A stretch of 64,000 nucleotides of DNA from an uncultured Mucispirillum sp. (GTDB lineage: Bacteria; Chrysiogenota; Deferribacteres; Deferribacterales; Mucispirillaceae). Every line of letters starts with the position of its first letter. Within the stretch, counting starts at the first letter, position 1. Of the stretch, positions 26,380-35,339 are shown in pieces. Position numbers and translations under genes: made by a program. The notes below the pieces were generated by a model, which ran no database searches, had not been told where the DNA came from, and saw only the letters and a list, made by a program, of their open reading frames with translations. Where the stretch lies: assembly GCA_944324495.1 (NCBI GenBank), contig CALUWN010000008.1, positions 1 to 64,000 on the forward strand. Direction: 5' to 3'.

Positions 26380-28256
26380 GCAGATATTTAAAATTAACAT
26401 ATGCCATATTGGTAGGATTAATTATTTTTTCACTTTTTAGAATAGGTATATTAATCGCATACTATGACCAGTTTAAAGATAATTCATTTTGGATGATATT
26501 TTTATCTCTGCTTCATGGCATAAGGTTTGATGCATCAATATTTTTAACTATTATATCACCTTTTATTGTTTTATTATTACTGCCTGTAAATAATAAAATA
26601 TATGAACGAATAATATACTGGGCTTTATTTTTAATATATGTTGTCTTAACTATTTATTTAATGATAGATGCAGTTTATTTTGGCTATGTAAACAGACATT
26701 TAGCAAATGAACTTACTATGTTAAAAAATGATACTGGGTTTATATTATCTGTTACAAAATCTTATTTCTATGTTTTACTGCTTATTTTTATTGCAGCAGC
26801 AATTGCAGGCTATTTTTGGAATAAATTTGTTAAAATTAGTATAAAACCTACTGTATATAATAAAAAATCATTAATAAAATCATTTGCTATGTTTATATTA
26901 ATAGCTGGTGTTATATTTGTATTTATTAGAGGCAGTGTAGGGCTAAAGCCTATAAGCACAATAAATGCTTTTGTTATAGGCAACCATAATTTAGGTAATC
27001 TTTCATTAAACGGACTTTTTACATCACTTAGATATATGACGGAAAAACATACTTTTTCAAAAGATATGTATAGTTTTTACGATGATAACAAAACTCACTT
27101 ATTAATTAGCTCATTAAAAAATGATAACTGCTCACTGCCATTTCAGTTACAAGAAAGGCCTAATATAGTTTTTTTACTTCTTGAAAGCTGGAGTGCCTAT
27201 TATGTTGATTCTTTTTCCAATAATCCAAATGGTGTAAAACAGAGTATTACCCCTAATTTAGACAGGCTTGCCTCAGAAGGTATTAAATTTATGTACCACT
27301 ATTCACCAGAAAGAAGGAGTATTTCTGCAATACAGGCTATGCTATTAGGTATTCCACCAATGGATGGTATGCCAAGAATAGGTTTTGGACTTGAAGTTAT
27401 AGGCGGTAGTGGCAATATTGGCCATATTCTTACTAAAGAAGGCTACGATAGTGTATTTGTTAAAGCATCAAAACGAAATTCTCACTATATGGATGTTATT
27501 GCAAAATCAGTTGGATTTCAAAAATATTTTGGACAAGAAGATATAAAGCAGCTTATTGATTATCCTGATTATTCTGCTGCTAAATTTGGCTGGGATTATG
27601 AAGCATATATGAAACTGGCAGATGAACTTAAGAAAATGGATAAAAATAAACCATTTTTTGCATTTTTATTTACTGGTGTTACCCATGTGCCTTATGCCGA
27701 ACCTAATAGTATAAATGTAAAATTTCCACATGATGTTAATAATGAAAATGGGTTTAAAAATACTTTAGTATATGCTGACTGGAGCTTAGGAGAATTTTTT
27801 AAAAAAATAGAAAATGAAGAATATTTTAAAAATACTATTTTTATAATCACTGCTGACCATATTTTAGGCAGGTTTGAAAAAATAGATTTTCCTGAAACAT
27901 ATCGTGTGCCTCTTGTTATATGGTCACCTATGATTAAAGAGCATAAGGAGTTTAAATACCCAACATCCCATGTGGATATTCCACCTACAGTATTAAGCCT
28001 TTTAAATATTAAGTATGATAAAGACAGCTATATTGGTGAAAATATATTTTGTAAAAATGATAACAGCTATAGCGTAATACACAGCTATGGCAGTGCTGCT
28101 ATTGTTACAAAAGATAAATGGCTAAACCATTCTTTTCAAAATATATTAGAAAAAAAACCAGATAATATGTCAAAGGATGTAGAAAATATGCTTACAAAAT
28201 TACTGCTTTCATACTATCAAGAAAGCTATAACATTATGGTAGGTAATAAAAAATGA
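26376..28256 (+). CDS. LTA synthase/phosphoglycerol transferase-family sulfatase-fold protein
   Basis: A 626-residue integral membrane enzyme with about five helices in the first 190 residues and an extracytoplasmic alkaline-phosphatase/sulfatase domain. RPNIVFLLLESWSAYY starts the domain (metal-binding Glu). SPERRSISAIQAM carries the presumed nucleophilic Ser or Thr. FTGVTHVPY and the ITADH motif complete the metal site. Family members transfer glycerophosphate or phosphoethanolamine to glycans or lipids. The acceptor here is unknown. It overlaps both neighbours by 4 bases and so is translationally coupled. Confidence 0.87.
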   Translation: MSRYLKLTYAILVGLIIFSLFRIGILIAYYDQFKDNSFWMIFLSLLHGIRFDASIFLTIISPFIVLLLLPVNNKIYERIIYWALFLIYVVLTIYLMIDAVYFGYVNRHLANELTMLKNDTGFILSVTKSYFYVLLLIFIAAAIAGYFWNKFVKISIKPTVYNKKSLIKSFAMFILIAGVIFVFIRGSVGLKPISTINAFVIGNHNLGNLSLNGLFTSLRYMTEKHTFSKDMYSFYDDNKTHLLISSLKNDNCSLPFQLQERPNIVFLLLESWSAYYVDSFSNNPNGVKQSITPNLDRLASEGIKFMYHYSPERRSISAIQAMLLGIPPMDGMPRIGFGLEVIGGSGNIGHILTKEGYDSVFVKASKRNSHYMDVIAKSVGFQKYFGQEDIKQLIDYPDYSAAKFGWDYEAYMKLADELKKMDKNKPFFAFLFTGVTHVPYAEPNSINVKFPHDVNNENGFKNTLVYADWSLGEFFKKIENEEYFKNTIFIITADHILGRFEKIDFPETYRVPLVIWSPMIKEHKEFKYPTSHVDIPPTVLSLLNIKYDKDSYIGENIFCKNDNSYSVIHSYGSAAIVTKDKWLNHSFQNILEKKPDNMSKDVENMLTKLLLSYYQESYNIMVGNKK

Positions 28257-28813
28257 GAGCATTTTTAGCTGTTAAAATACCAGTAGATATACAAGAAAAA
28301 TATGCATCTCTTTGTAAACCGTTACGAAAGGGCAGCATACTTAGTTTTATAAAACAGGAGAAAATGCATATAACATTATCATTTTTTCCAGACCTGCCTG
28401 AATCAAAAATAAATGATGTAATAAATATATGTTCAACTATTAATATCCAACCTTTTACCATAAACTGTGATAATATTGGGCTTTTTAAAAGAAAAGGCAT
28501 ACCTTCTACTGTGTTTATTAAAATTGTTTCAGAAAAACTGCAATTATATACTACAAAAATACATGAAGAACTTTTAACTCTAAATATTCCTTTTGATAAT
28601 AGAAAACCTTTTACGCCCCATATTACTATTGCCAGAATAAGAGAAATGCTTGATGAAGATTTATTTATGCAGGATTATAAGTTTATTACAAAAAAATTTC
28701 AAAAAAGCAGTTTTACAGCAGAAAGTATTAATCTTTATTCAAGCGATATGATTAATTATAAAATAATAGCATCACATAATTTCAGTATTAATCATGATGA
28801 TATTATTATATAA
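28253..28813 (+). CDS. thpR: RNA 2',3'-cyclic phosphodiesterase (2H family)
   Basis: A 186-residue 2H phosphoesterase. The two catalytic H-x-T motifs are in KMHITLSFFPDL (about residue 38) and TPHITIARI (about residue 125), and MRAFLAVKIP is the usual N-terminus. ThpR opens 2',3'-cyclic ends of RNA. It is the last gene of the metallophosphoesterase-LtaS run, an unusual neighbourhood for this housekeeping-like enzyme. Confidence 0.9.
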   Translation: MRAFLAVKIPVDIQEKYASLCKPLRKGSILSFIKQEKMHITLSFFPDLPESKINDVINICSTINIQPFTINCDNIGLFKRKGIPSTVFIKIVSEKLQLYTTKIHEELLTLNIPFDNRKPFTPHITIARIREMLDEDLFMQDYKFITKKFQKSSFTAESINLYSSDMINYKIIASHNFSINHDDIII

Positions 28814-28844
28814 AAAAATCTGGTAAATATAACTTTACCAGATT
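28813..28844. terminator. Bidirectional terminator between thpR and the maf-type gene
   Basis: Perfect 11-bp arms AATCTGGTAAA and TTTACCAGATT with a six-base loop. On the minus strand it is followed by a T-run, so it best serves the glycosyltransferase gene ending at 28852; it also lies just after the thpR stop. Confidence 0.85.
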
Positions 28845-28851
28845 ATAACTA

Positions 28852-30756
28852 TTATACTTTTTTTCCACCTGTCTGTAAAAATTCTTCCTGATATTTTTCC
28901 ACAATATCTATTGATATATTAAATTCTTCAATTAATTTTTTCAAAAGTCCTATTAAAACAGAGAATAGTTCCCTGTATTTCAAGAAAAGCATAGTATCCC
29001 TTTCAATACCATTATCCTTGCTGAATTTTATATTATTTATATCCTGTAGTATTTTAATATAAATAGATTGGACATAGTGCATTGTAATTAAATAGAAATC
29101 TTTTCCTGAAAATTGATATGGTATTTTTTCAATTTCTGTTAAATTAGATTTATATACTTCTACATCTTTTCCTTCTGGTTTGCAGTTTGTTCTAGAAAGG
29201 ATTTCTTCAATAACAGCACATCTGCGTAAACCATCATTACATATATCTATTACTTCATTGCAAAATTTATTACCATGGTGCAGTTTCTTTAAAGTTTCTT
29301 TTATTTGTTTTTCTTTTTCTTTATATTTTGGATATTTTAATGCCCTTTTTATAGTATTAGTTGAATCTATATTTGTTTTTATATACTTATCAATTGCTTC
29401 TTGAAATGTCATAAGTTGAGTACCATGGATTTTTGCTCCACCTTCTGTGGCATTAATTACTGTACCTTTATATGCTGCAACATCACGCTCATAATGAAGT
29501 AAAAATTGTTTGTATACTCTTCTAGTAATAACTTCTTTTTGATAGTTACCTTCTACTTTTAGCATGTTTGGAAGATTTGGTTTTGGTTCATTACCAGAAT
29601 GGAATCCTTTAGCGTGCGTCCTAAAATCATCAGTCATAGCCAAATCCTGCCCTACTAATATAATAGGGTCGCAGCCTAAATATTCTAACACTTTAAATGC
29701 CATGTTCCCTGATGATGGTCCTATATCTAATATACCTTTTTTAATATCAAGCCAGTCAAATGTGGCAAAATTACGGTAAACTATTACTTTTTCACCTGGG
29801 AAATTTGCATACGTTTCTGGCACAATTACAGGGCAGGCTGCTAAATATGAATCTTTAGTATCTTCTTCAGTTAAACCTTCAAATAAATACGATGTTTCAA
29901 TTACCCGCTCTAAACTTGTAACTAAATGAGCTGGTGGTAGATTATTATGTTTTAAAATTTTCACACTACCATCTGCTGCACATATTACGGCTTTTTCTTT
30001 TAAATCTTTTAAAAGGTGTATATTTTTATTAAGTGATGGACCAGAAGCCACAACAATACCCGGTTTGCCCTTAAAAATACCTTCTAAATCTGAAATACCC
30101 GGTGAATTTATGATAGTTGGAATATTTCTTAATGTATATTTTATACCTAAAAGGCTGTCGTATGGGTCATTACCATATAATAAAAGAACTTGGTGTATTG
30201 CCTCTTTTAACAACTGTAAGGATGAAAGATAATACTCTTTATTTCCTAAATAGCATACAGGCTGCTCCAGCACATTAACAGATTTAAGAAAGTAAATATT
30301 TGAGCTAATATTTAAAAATTTAAAAATCATAGGATAAAATGCCCTTAAATTAGGGCCTCCTACAAAATACACATTAGCACTGTTTAATAAATCTAGATAC
30401 TTAATAGTACTAAAAGCAGTTTTTAAAAGCTCCATATCATGCTCTATAATAAGCACTCTTGCATGAGGGTATTTATTTAAGTATTCAAATACTTCATAAC
30501 CTAATCCAAAACCTAGAAATACAGCTAAATCAGGAAGGCGTAAGTTCCTGCTTTTAATATCCTGCTCTGCAACTCTATATGGGTCAATATTGTTATAAAA
30601 ATTTTTATTAAATTTTATATCCACCATAGATGGCAGTTTATCTTTTCTTTGAGATGGAGCGATAACATACCTGCCTGTAAGGACTGCACTATCAATAAGT
30701 TGTGCAAGCTGTGGATTTTTTTTGGCTAATGCTTCAATATTCTTTTTATAAGGCAT
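28852..30756 (-). CDS. Motility-associated (Maf/DUF115) glycosyltransferase
   Basis: A 634-residue protein of the 6-hydroxymethylpterin pyrophosphokinase MptE-like/Maf family. LGFGLGYEVFEYL starts the nucleotide-binding region. GIVVASGPSLNKNIHLLKDL and AADGSVKILKHNNLPP are the Maf hallmark sequences, with GQDLAMTDDFRTHA following. Maf proteins transfer pseudaminic or related nonulosonic acids to flagellin in Campylobacter, Helicobacter and Aeromonas. It is the last gene in the locus that makes the sugar, 3 bases after pseI, which supports that role. It is cytoplasmic. Confidence 0.88.
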   Translation of the reverse strand: MPYKKNIEALAKKNPQLAQLIDSAVLTGRYVIAPSQRKDKLPSMVDIKFNKNFYNNIDPYRVAEQDIKSRNLRLPDLAVFLGFGLGYEVFEYLNKYPHARVLIIEHDMELLKTAFSTIKYLDLLNSANVYFVGGPNLRAFYPMIFKFLNISSNIYFLKSVNVLEQPVCYLGNKEYYLSSLQLLKEAIHQVLLLYGNDPYDSLLGIKYTLRNIPTIINSPGISDLEGIFKGKPGIVVASGPSLNKNIHLLKDLKEKAVICAADGSVKILKHNNLPPAHLVTSLERVIETSYLFEGLTEEDTKDSYLAACPVIVPETYANFPGEKVIVYRNFATFDWLDIKKGILDIGPSSGNMAFKVLEYLGCDPIILVGQDLAMTDDFRTHAKGFHSGNEPKPNLPNMLKVEGNYQKEVITRRVYKQFLLHYERDVAAYKGTVINATEGGAKIHGTQLMTFQEAIDKYIKTNIDSTNTIKRALKYPKYKEKEKQIKETLKKLHHGNKFCNEVIDICNDGLRRCAVIEEILSRTNCKPEGKDVEVYKSNLTEIEKIPYQFSGKDFYLITMHYVQSIYIKILQDINNIKFSKDNGIERDTMLFLKYRELFSVLIGLLKKLIEEFNISIDIVEKYQEEFLQTGGKKV

Positions 30757-30759
30757 ATA

Positions 30760-31806
30760 TTATTCTCCCCTTTCTATTAAATCTTCATTTATTGGTGTAT
30801 ATTTTTTTATATTATTTTTTGCTTTTTTACCTATTACATCATAAGTATATTTTGGGCTTAATCCTAGTTTTGGCCTATATGAGCCAATATTACTATAAGA
30901 AAAAATTTCACCTTTTTCAATATCTTTTATAGCATAAAGGCTTCGCATAAAGCTTCTGCCCTTTATAGATGCTTCACTTATTTCATAATCTTCATTGCCT
31001 ATGGCACTTTCTACTGTTCTTATATCTTCTACAAATTTTTTAAACTCTTTTTCATCAAGGGAAAAAGCCTTATCTGGAGAGTTAATTGATTTATCTAAAA
31101 TAAAATGTTTTTCCACCATGCAAGCACCAAGCGCAACAGCTGCTATAGCAACAGTATTATTTAGTGTATGGTCTGAAAGCCCTGTTAAGCAGTTAAAATC
31201 AACTGACATTCTTTTTATCATTTTAAGATTTGCTTCATCAATAGGGGCAGGGTAGCTGGAAGTGCATTTTAGTAAAATAATATTATTATTTCCAACTTTT
31301 CTACAGGCTGCAACAGCATCTTCTATTTCTTCTTTATAAGCTGCCCCAGTAGATAGTATAACAGGCTTTCCAAAAGATGCTGCATATTCAATTAATGGTA
31401 TATCATTTATTTCAAAAGAAGCAATTTTATAAGCAGGCACATTTAATTTTTCTAAATAGTCTACGGCTGTTTTATCAAAAGGTGATGAAAAAAACACAAG
31501 CCCATTTTCATAAGCCACCTGTTGCAATTTTTCATGCCACTGCCATGGGGTGTGGGCCTTTTCATAAAGCTCATAATATGTTATATTATCCCACAATGTG
31601 CCGCCTTTTATTTTAAAATCATCACTATTGCTGTTTAATGTAATAGTATCTGCCCTGTATGTTTGTATTTTAACAGCATCTGCCCCTGCTTTTGCTACTG
31701 AAGCTATGGTTTTGCAGGCCAAATCCAAATCACCATTATGGTTTGCTGAAAGCTCTGCCACAATAAAAGTTTTACCACTACCTAGTTCAAAATCTGCTAT
31801 TTTCAT
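30760..31806 (-). CDS. pseI: Pseudaminic acid synthase
   Basis: A 348-residue NeuB-type TIM-barrel enzyme with a C-terminal SAF antifreeze-like domain (RSLYAIKDIEKGEIF, about residue 290 on). FIVAELSANHNGDLD and AVKIQTYRADTITL mark the PEP-condensing active site, and TGLSDHTLNN follows. It condenses a 2,4-diamino-2,4,6-trideoxy-altrose-type hexose with PEP to the nine-carbon sugar acid. 'PseI' rather than 'NeuB/LegI' is chosen because pseB and pseC lie upstream. Confidence 0.92.
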   Translation of the reverse strand: MKIADFELGSGKTFIVAELSANHNGDLDLACKTIASVAKAGADAVKIQTYRADTITLNSNSDDFKIKGGTLWDNITYYELYEKAHTPWQWHEKLQQVAYENGLVFFSSPFDKTAVDYLEKLNVPAYKIASFEINDIPLIEYAASFGKPVILSTGAAYKEEIEDAVAACRKVGNNNIILLKCTSSYPAPIDEANLKMIKRMSVDFNCLTGLSDHTLNNTVAIAAVALGACMVEKHFILDKSINSPDKAFSLDEKEFKKFVEDIRTVESAIGNEDYEISEASIKGRSFMRSLYAIKDIEKGEIFSYSNIGSYRPKLGLSPKYTYDVIGKKAKNNIKKYTPINEDLIERGE

Positions 31807-32373
31807 CTATATTTTACCTATTAAATCTTTCACTAATGTATCATACCCATTTTTCTCTAATAAATATGCATACTTTTTTTTATCTTTTAAATAGTGAAAA
31901 CTTCCCTGCCCTTTTTGCTTCTCCCTTTTAACATTACCTTTTAATATATCTTCTATATTTTCATTAAAAAGCACCACTATTTCATTTATAAGCCTATCAA
32001 AGCTTGTTTTCAAAGTATCTGTTTCTATATTATCCTGCACTAATTTCTGCACTAATATATCACCAGTATCTAAGCCTTTATCAATGTAATGAATAGTTAC
32101 TCCTTTTGGTGTATTTTCTAAATAGCTCCATAAGTTTGGGTCTGCCCCTTTATTGTATGGAAGATATGAAATATGCAAATTTATTATTTTATTTATAAAT
32201 TTATCAATAATATCTTCCTTTATAATATGGCGGTAGCCAAAACTAATAATAAAATCATATTGTTCTGCTATATCTATTGTTATTTTATCACATATGATAT
32301 AAGCATTATGCTCTAGGGAAATTATTTTATCATAAATAAGATTACTTTTTTCACCCAGCAGTAAAACATTCAT
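31807..32373 (-). CDS. Formyltransferase-family enzyme of the pseudaminic-acid locus
   Basis: A 188-residue protein with the formyltransferase (FMT) core: INLHISYLPYNKGADPN has the catalytic Asn and His, GVTIHYIDKGLDTGDILVQ has the catalytic Asp. These residues normally use 10-formyltetrahydrofolate to formylate an amine. It lies between the cytidylyltransferase and pseI genes, where PseG and PseH usually occur, and overlaps pseF by 4 bases. The likely reaction is N-formylation of the amino-hexose made by PseC, giving 7-formamido pseudaminic acid. The substrate is an inference; the fold is not in doubt. Confidence 0.8.
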   Translation of the reverse strand: MNVLLLGEKSNLIYDKIISLEHNAYIICDKITIDIAEQYDFIISFGYRHIIKEDIIDKFINKIINLHISYLPYNKGADPNLWSYLENTPKGVTIHYIDKGLDTGDILVQKLVQDNIETDTLKTSFDRLINEIVVLFNENIEDILKGNVKREKQKGQGSFHYLKDKKKYAYLLEKNGYDTLVKDLIGKI

Positions 32374-33185
32374 CTTGCACGCTCTAATATTTTATATGCC
32401 TTTTCCATACCATTGAGTTTTAAAAGTTTTAGTGCCTCATCTATTTCTTCTTTTTCATTTTTATATACATATTTTTGATATACATTATTATTTAATGCTT
32501 CAAGCCAGTTATTTTTACTAAATAGTTCTACTATATCTTTATAATTAAAATTATCTCCCAGCATGTAATATATAAGGTTAATTAAAGCATAATCTTCATT
32601 AGTATCAACAGTTATCCTAATCTTTGAATAATCATTTCCGCTTTCTTCTAATAAATCTAGTTTTGAAAAATTATCACTTTTTCTTATATGCCATGTAACG
32701 TGTTCTCTTACCTTTATATCTTTTACTTCCTTATCTGTTTTTTTTAAAGCATCTAAAGTTACAACTTCAGTATCCAGCCCATGAGGATACGTTCTTTTTT
32801 CCACATTTGAAACGTAATCTACACCACTTGTTTCATGTAAATCTATGGCTTTTTTTATAACTTCAGCATCAAGGCAGGGGCAGTCTGCTGTAATACGCAC
32901 TATTCTTTGAATATTATATTTTTCTGCTGATTTAATATAACGCATAAGTACATCATCAAGGCTTCCCCTGTATACTTTTGCGCCATGCTTTATGGCTTCT
33001 TCTGCTGTTAAATCATCTTCGGCTAAATCACTTGTAGCAAGTATCACATTATCGCAGGCCATTTTTGAACGCATAATCACTCGCCCAAGCATAGATATAT
33101 TGCTGGTAGTAGGAAGCTTCATAATAATTTTATCTTTTAATCTAGTAGATGAACGCCTTGCCTGAATAATTATACCTGTATTCAT
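32370..33185 (-). CDS. pseF: SpsF-like cytidylyltransferase (PseF role)
   Basis: A 271-residue nucleotidyltransferase of the SpsF/NeuA-like family. GIIIQARRSSTRLKDKI is the nucleotide-binding start, LATSDLAEDD and YRGSLDDVLMRY follow, and RITADCPCLDAEVIKKAI carries the Mg-binding Asp. It would activate the nonulosonic acid to its CMP form for the Maf glycosyltransferase. It is the SpsF type (Spore-coat-like) rather than the classic Campylobacter PseF, so substrate is assigned from the locus. Confidence 0.82.
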   Translation of the reverse strand: MNTGIIIQARRSSTRLKDKIIMKLPTTSNISMLGRVIMRSKMACDNVILATSDLAEDDLTAEEAIKHGAKVYRGSLDDVLMRYIKSAEKYNIQRIVRITADCPCLDAEVIKKAIDLHETSGVDYVSNVEKRTYPHGLDTEVVTLDALKKTDKEVKDIKVREHVTWHIRKSDNFSKLDLLEESGNDYSKIRITVDTNEDYALINLIYYMLGDNFNYKDIVELFSKNNWLEALNNNVYQKYVYKNEKEEIDEALKLLKLNGMEKAYKILERAR

Positions 33186-33187
33186 AA

Positions 33188-34321
33188 CTAACTCTTTAAT
33201 GCTTTTTTGATATTATCTATTACATATTCTAATTCAATATCACTAAGAGAATAATACATTGGAAGCGATAATTCACGCTCATAAAATTCATAGGCTTTTG
33301 GAGTATCCATACTACTATATCCCAGCTTTTCATAATATGGGTGAGCAGTAACTGGCATATAATGGATTTGGGTGAAAATATTATTTTCTTTTAAATAATA
33401 ATATACTTTATCTCTTATATCTTTATTTTCAAAAAGCACAGGAAATAAATGCTGAGAGTTTATCCTATCATCATATCTTTTTTGCTGTATTATATTTATA
33501 TCTTTAAAAGTATCATTATAAAGTGAAGCTATTTCCTGCCTTCTTTTAATAAACATATCAAGTTTTTTTAACTGGGATAACCCAAGGGCTGCCTGCAAAT
33601 CTGTCATCCTGTAATTATAACCCAGCATTTGCATTTCATGGTATGTTGGGCTTATAGGAGTATTTATAAAATTATCACGAACAATACCATGGCTTCTTAA
33701 AGCAATACATTTTTTATAAAGTGCTTCATCGTTAAGCAGTATTGCTCCACCTTCTGCTGTTGTAATATGCTTAACAGGGTGAAAGCTAAAAATTACAGCA
33801 TTAGAATATTTTAAACTGCCAGTTTTATGCCCTTTATAAAAACTGCCTATACTATGGCAGGCATCTTCTACCACATATAAATTATGCTTATCTGCTATAT
33901 TTTTTATTTCCTGCATACTGCATGGTAAACCTGCATAGTGTACTGGTGCTATTATTTTTGTATTTTCATTAACTTGCTTTTCAATATTATTTTCATCAAT
34001 TAAAAAGTCATCCATATTTATATCTGCAAATCTAGGGTTTCCACCAAGATATAAACATGCGTTGCTTGTAGCAGCAAATGTATTTGGAGTGGTAATGATT
34101 TCTTGATTTTTTTCCAATCCTAAAGCTGAGTATATAATATGAAGAGCAGCAGTACCAGATGACACACAAACTGCATAGCTTGCACCAGTATATTCTGATA
34201 ATGCTTTTTCAAAAAGTGGCACATACTCCCCTTGAGTAATGCTTTCTGATTTTAATGCTTTTACAACCTGCTCTATATCTTCATCATCAATATATTGTCT
34301 GCCATATGATATTTTATCCAT
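33188..34321 (-). CDS. pseC: UDP-4-amino-4,6-dideoxy-altrose-type aminotransferase PseC
   Basis: A 377-residue DegT/DnrJ/EryC1 PLP enzyme. VSSGTAALHIIYSALGL binds the phosphate of PLP, VEDACHSIGSFY has the Asp that pairs with the pyridine N, and SFHPVKHITTAEGG carries the Schiff-base Lys. It aminates C4 of the UDP-4-keto sugar made by PseB, 1 base downstream of pseB. Length and neighbours fit PseC. Confidence 0.92.
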   Translation of the reverse strand: MDKISYGRQYIDDEDIEQVVKALKSESITQGEYVPLFEKALSEYTGASYAVCVSSGTAALHIIYSALGLEKNQEIITTPNTFAATSNACLYLGGNPRFADINMDDFLIDENNIEKQVNENTKIIAPVHYAGLPCSMQEIKNIADKHNLYVVEDACHSIGSFYKGHKTGSLKYSNAVIFSFHPVKHITTAEGGAILLNDEALYKKCIALRSHGIVRDNFINTPISPTYHEMQMLGYNYRMTDLQAALGLSQLKKLDMFIKRRQEIASLYNDTFKDINIIQQKRYDDRINSQHLFPVLFENKDIRDKVYYYLKENNIFTQIHYMPVTAHPYYEKLGYSSMDTPKAYEFYERELSLPMYYSLSDIELEYVIDNIKKALKS

Positions 34322-34322
34322 A

Positions 34323-35324
34323 TTATTTTGCCATTTCTTTTAATTTTTGTTCTACTTCTGCTGCTATTTTTCTTAAATAATCAGCATCCATTTTTTCTGA
34401 ATTATTATCACTGGAATAACAAAAACCTTCAGGCAATTTTTTCCCAGTAGCATTTTTCTTATTTGTTAACCAGTTCATAAATTCTGGCATAATCCTATAA
34501 TGGTCATCATATTCTAATGTATGCCTTGCATCATCACTTGGTATCATAACTTCATGCATTTTTTCGCCGGGTCTTATACCTATATCTTCTATTTTACAAT
34601 CTGGAGCAATAATTTTTGCAAATTCTTCCATGGAAATAGAAGGTATTTTTGGCACAAATATTTCGCCGCCTTCCATTTCTTCAAATGCTTTTATAACAAG
34701 CTCTATGGCTTTTTCAATAGTTATCCAAAACCTTGTCATCTGCCTGTTAGTAATAGTAATTTTACCTGCTGCTTTCTGCTCTAAAAATAATGGAAGCACA
34801 GAACCGCGACTGCCAAGCACATTACCATACCTTACAACACTAAACCTTGTAACCCTGCCGCCAGCATAAGCATTGCCTGCTACAAAAAGTTTATCACTTG
34901 CAAGTTTTGTAGCACCATATAAGTTAATAGGGTTTGCTGCCTTATCAGTTGAAAGTGCTACAACTTTTTTTACTCCTGCATCAATGGCAGCTTCAATTAC
35001 ATTTTCAGCACCTAATATATTTGTTTTAATAGCTTCAAAAGGGTTATATTCTGCTGCAACAACTTGTTTTGAAGCTGCCGCATGTACCACATAATCCACC
35101 CCATAAAAAGCCCTGTTTAGTCTTTCTCTGTCTCTTACATCGCCAATAAAAAACCTAAGATGTGGTATATCTTTAAAAGCACGCGCCATTTCATACTGTT
35201 TAAATTCATCTCTGGAAAAAATAATAATTTTATTAGCTTTATAATTTGCAGATATATATTTTACAAACTGTTTTCCAAAAGTACCTGTACCGCCTGTAAT
35301 TAAAATATTTTTTCCATTAAACAT
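34323..35324 (-). CDS. pseB: UDP-N-acetylglucosamine 4,6-dehydratase (inverting) PseB
   Basis: A 333-residue short-chain dehydrogenase/reductase. LITGGTGTFGKQ is the NADP-binding loop, and STDKAANPINLYGATKL has the catalytic D-x6-K and Tyr of PseB-type dehydratases/5-epimerases. It starts nonulosonic acid synthesis from UDP-GlcNAc. It is the first gene of the pse operon and lies 15 bases after relA, apparently sharing its direction. Confidence 0.94.
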   Translation of the reverse strand: MFNGKNILITGGTGTFGKQFVKYISANYKANKIIIFSRDEFKQYEMARAFKDIPHLRFFIGDVRDRERLNRAFYGVDYVVHAAASKQVVAAEYNPFEAIKTNILGAENVIEAAIDAGVKKVVALSTDKAANPINLYGATKLASDKLFVAGNAYAGGRVTRFSVVRYGNVLGSRGSVLPLFLEQKAAGKITITNRQMTRFWITIEKAIELVIKAFEEMEGGEIFVPKIPSISMEEFAKIIAPDCKIEDIGIRPGEKMHEVMIPSDDARHTLEYDDHYRIMPEFMNWLTNKKNATGKKLPEGFCYSSDNNSEKMDADYLRKIAAEVEQKLKEMAK

Positions 35325-35339
35325 AACATATGCTCCAAT

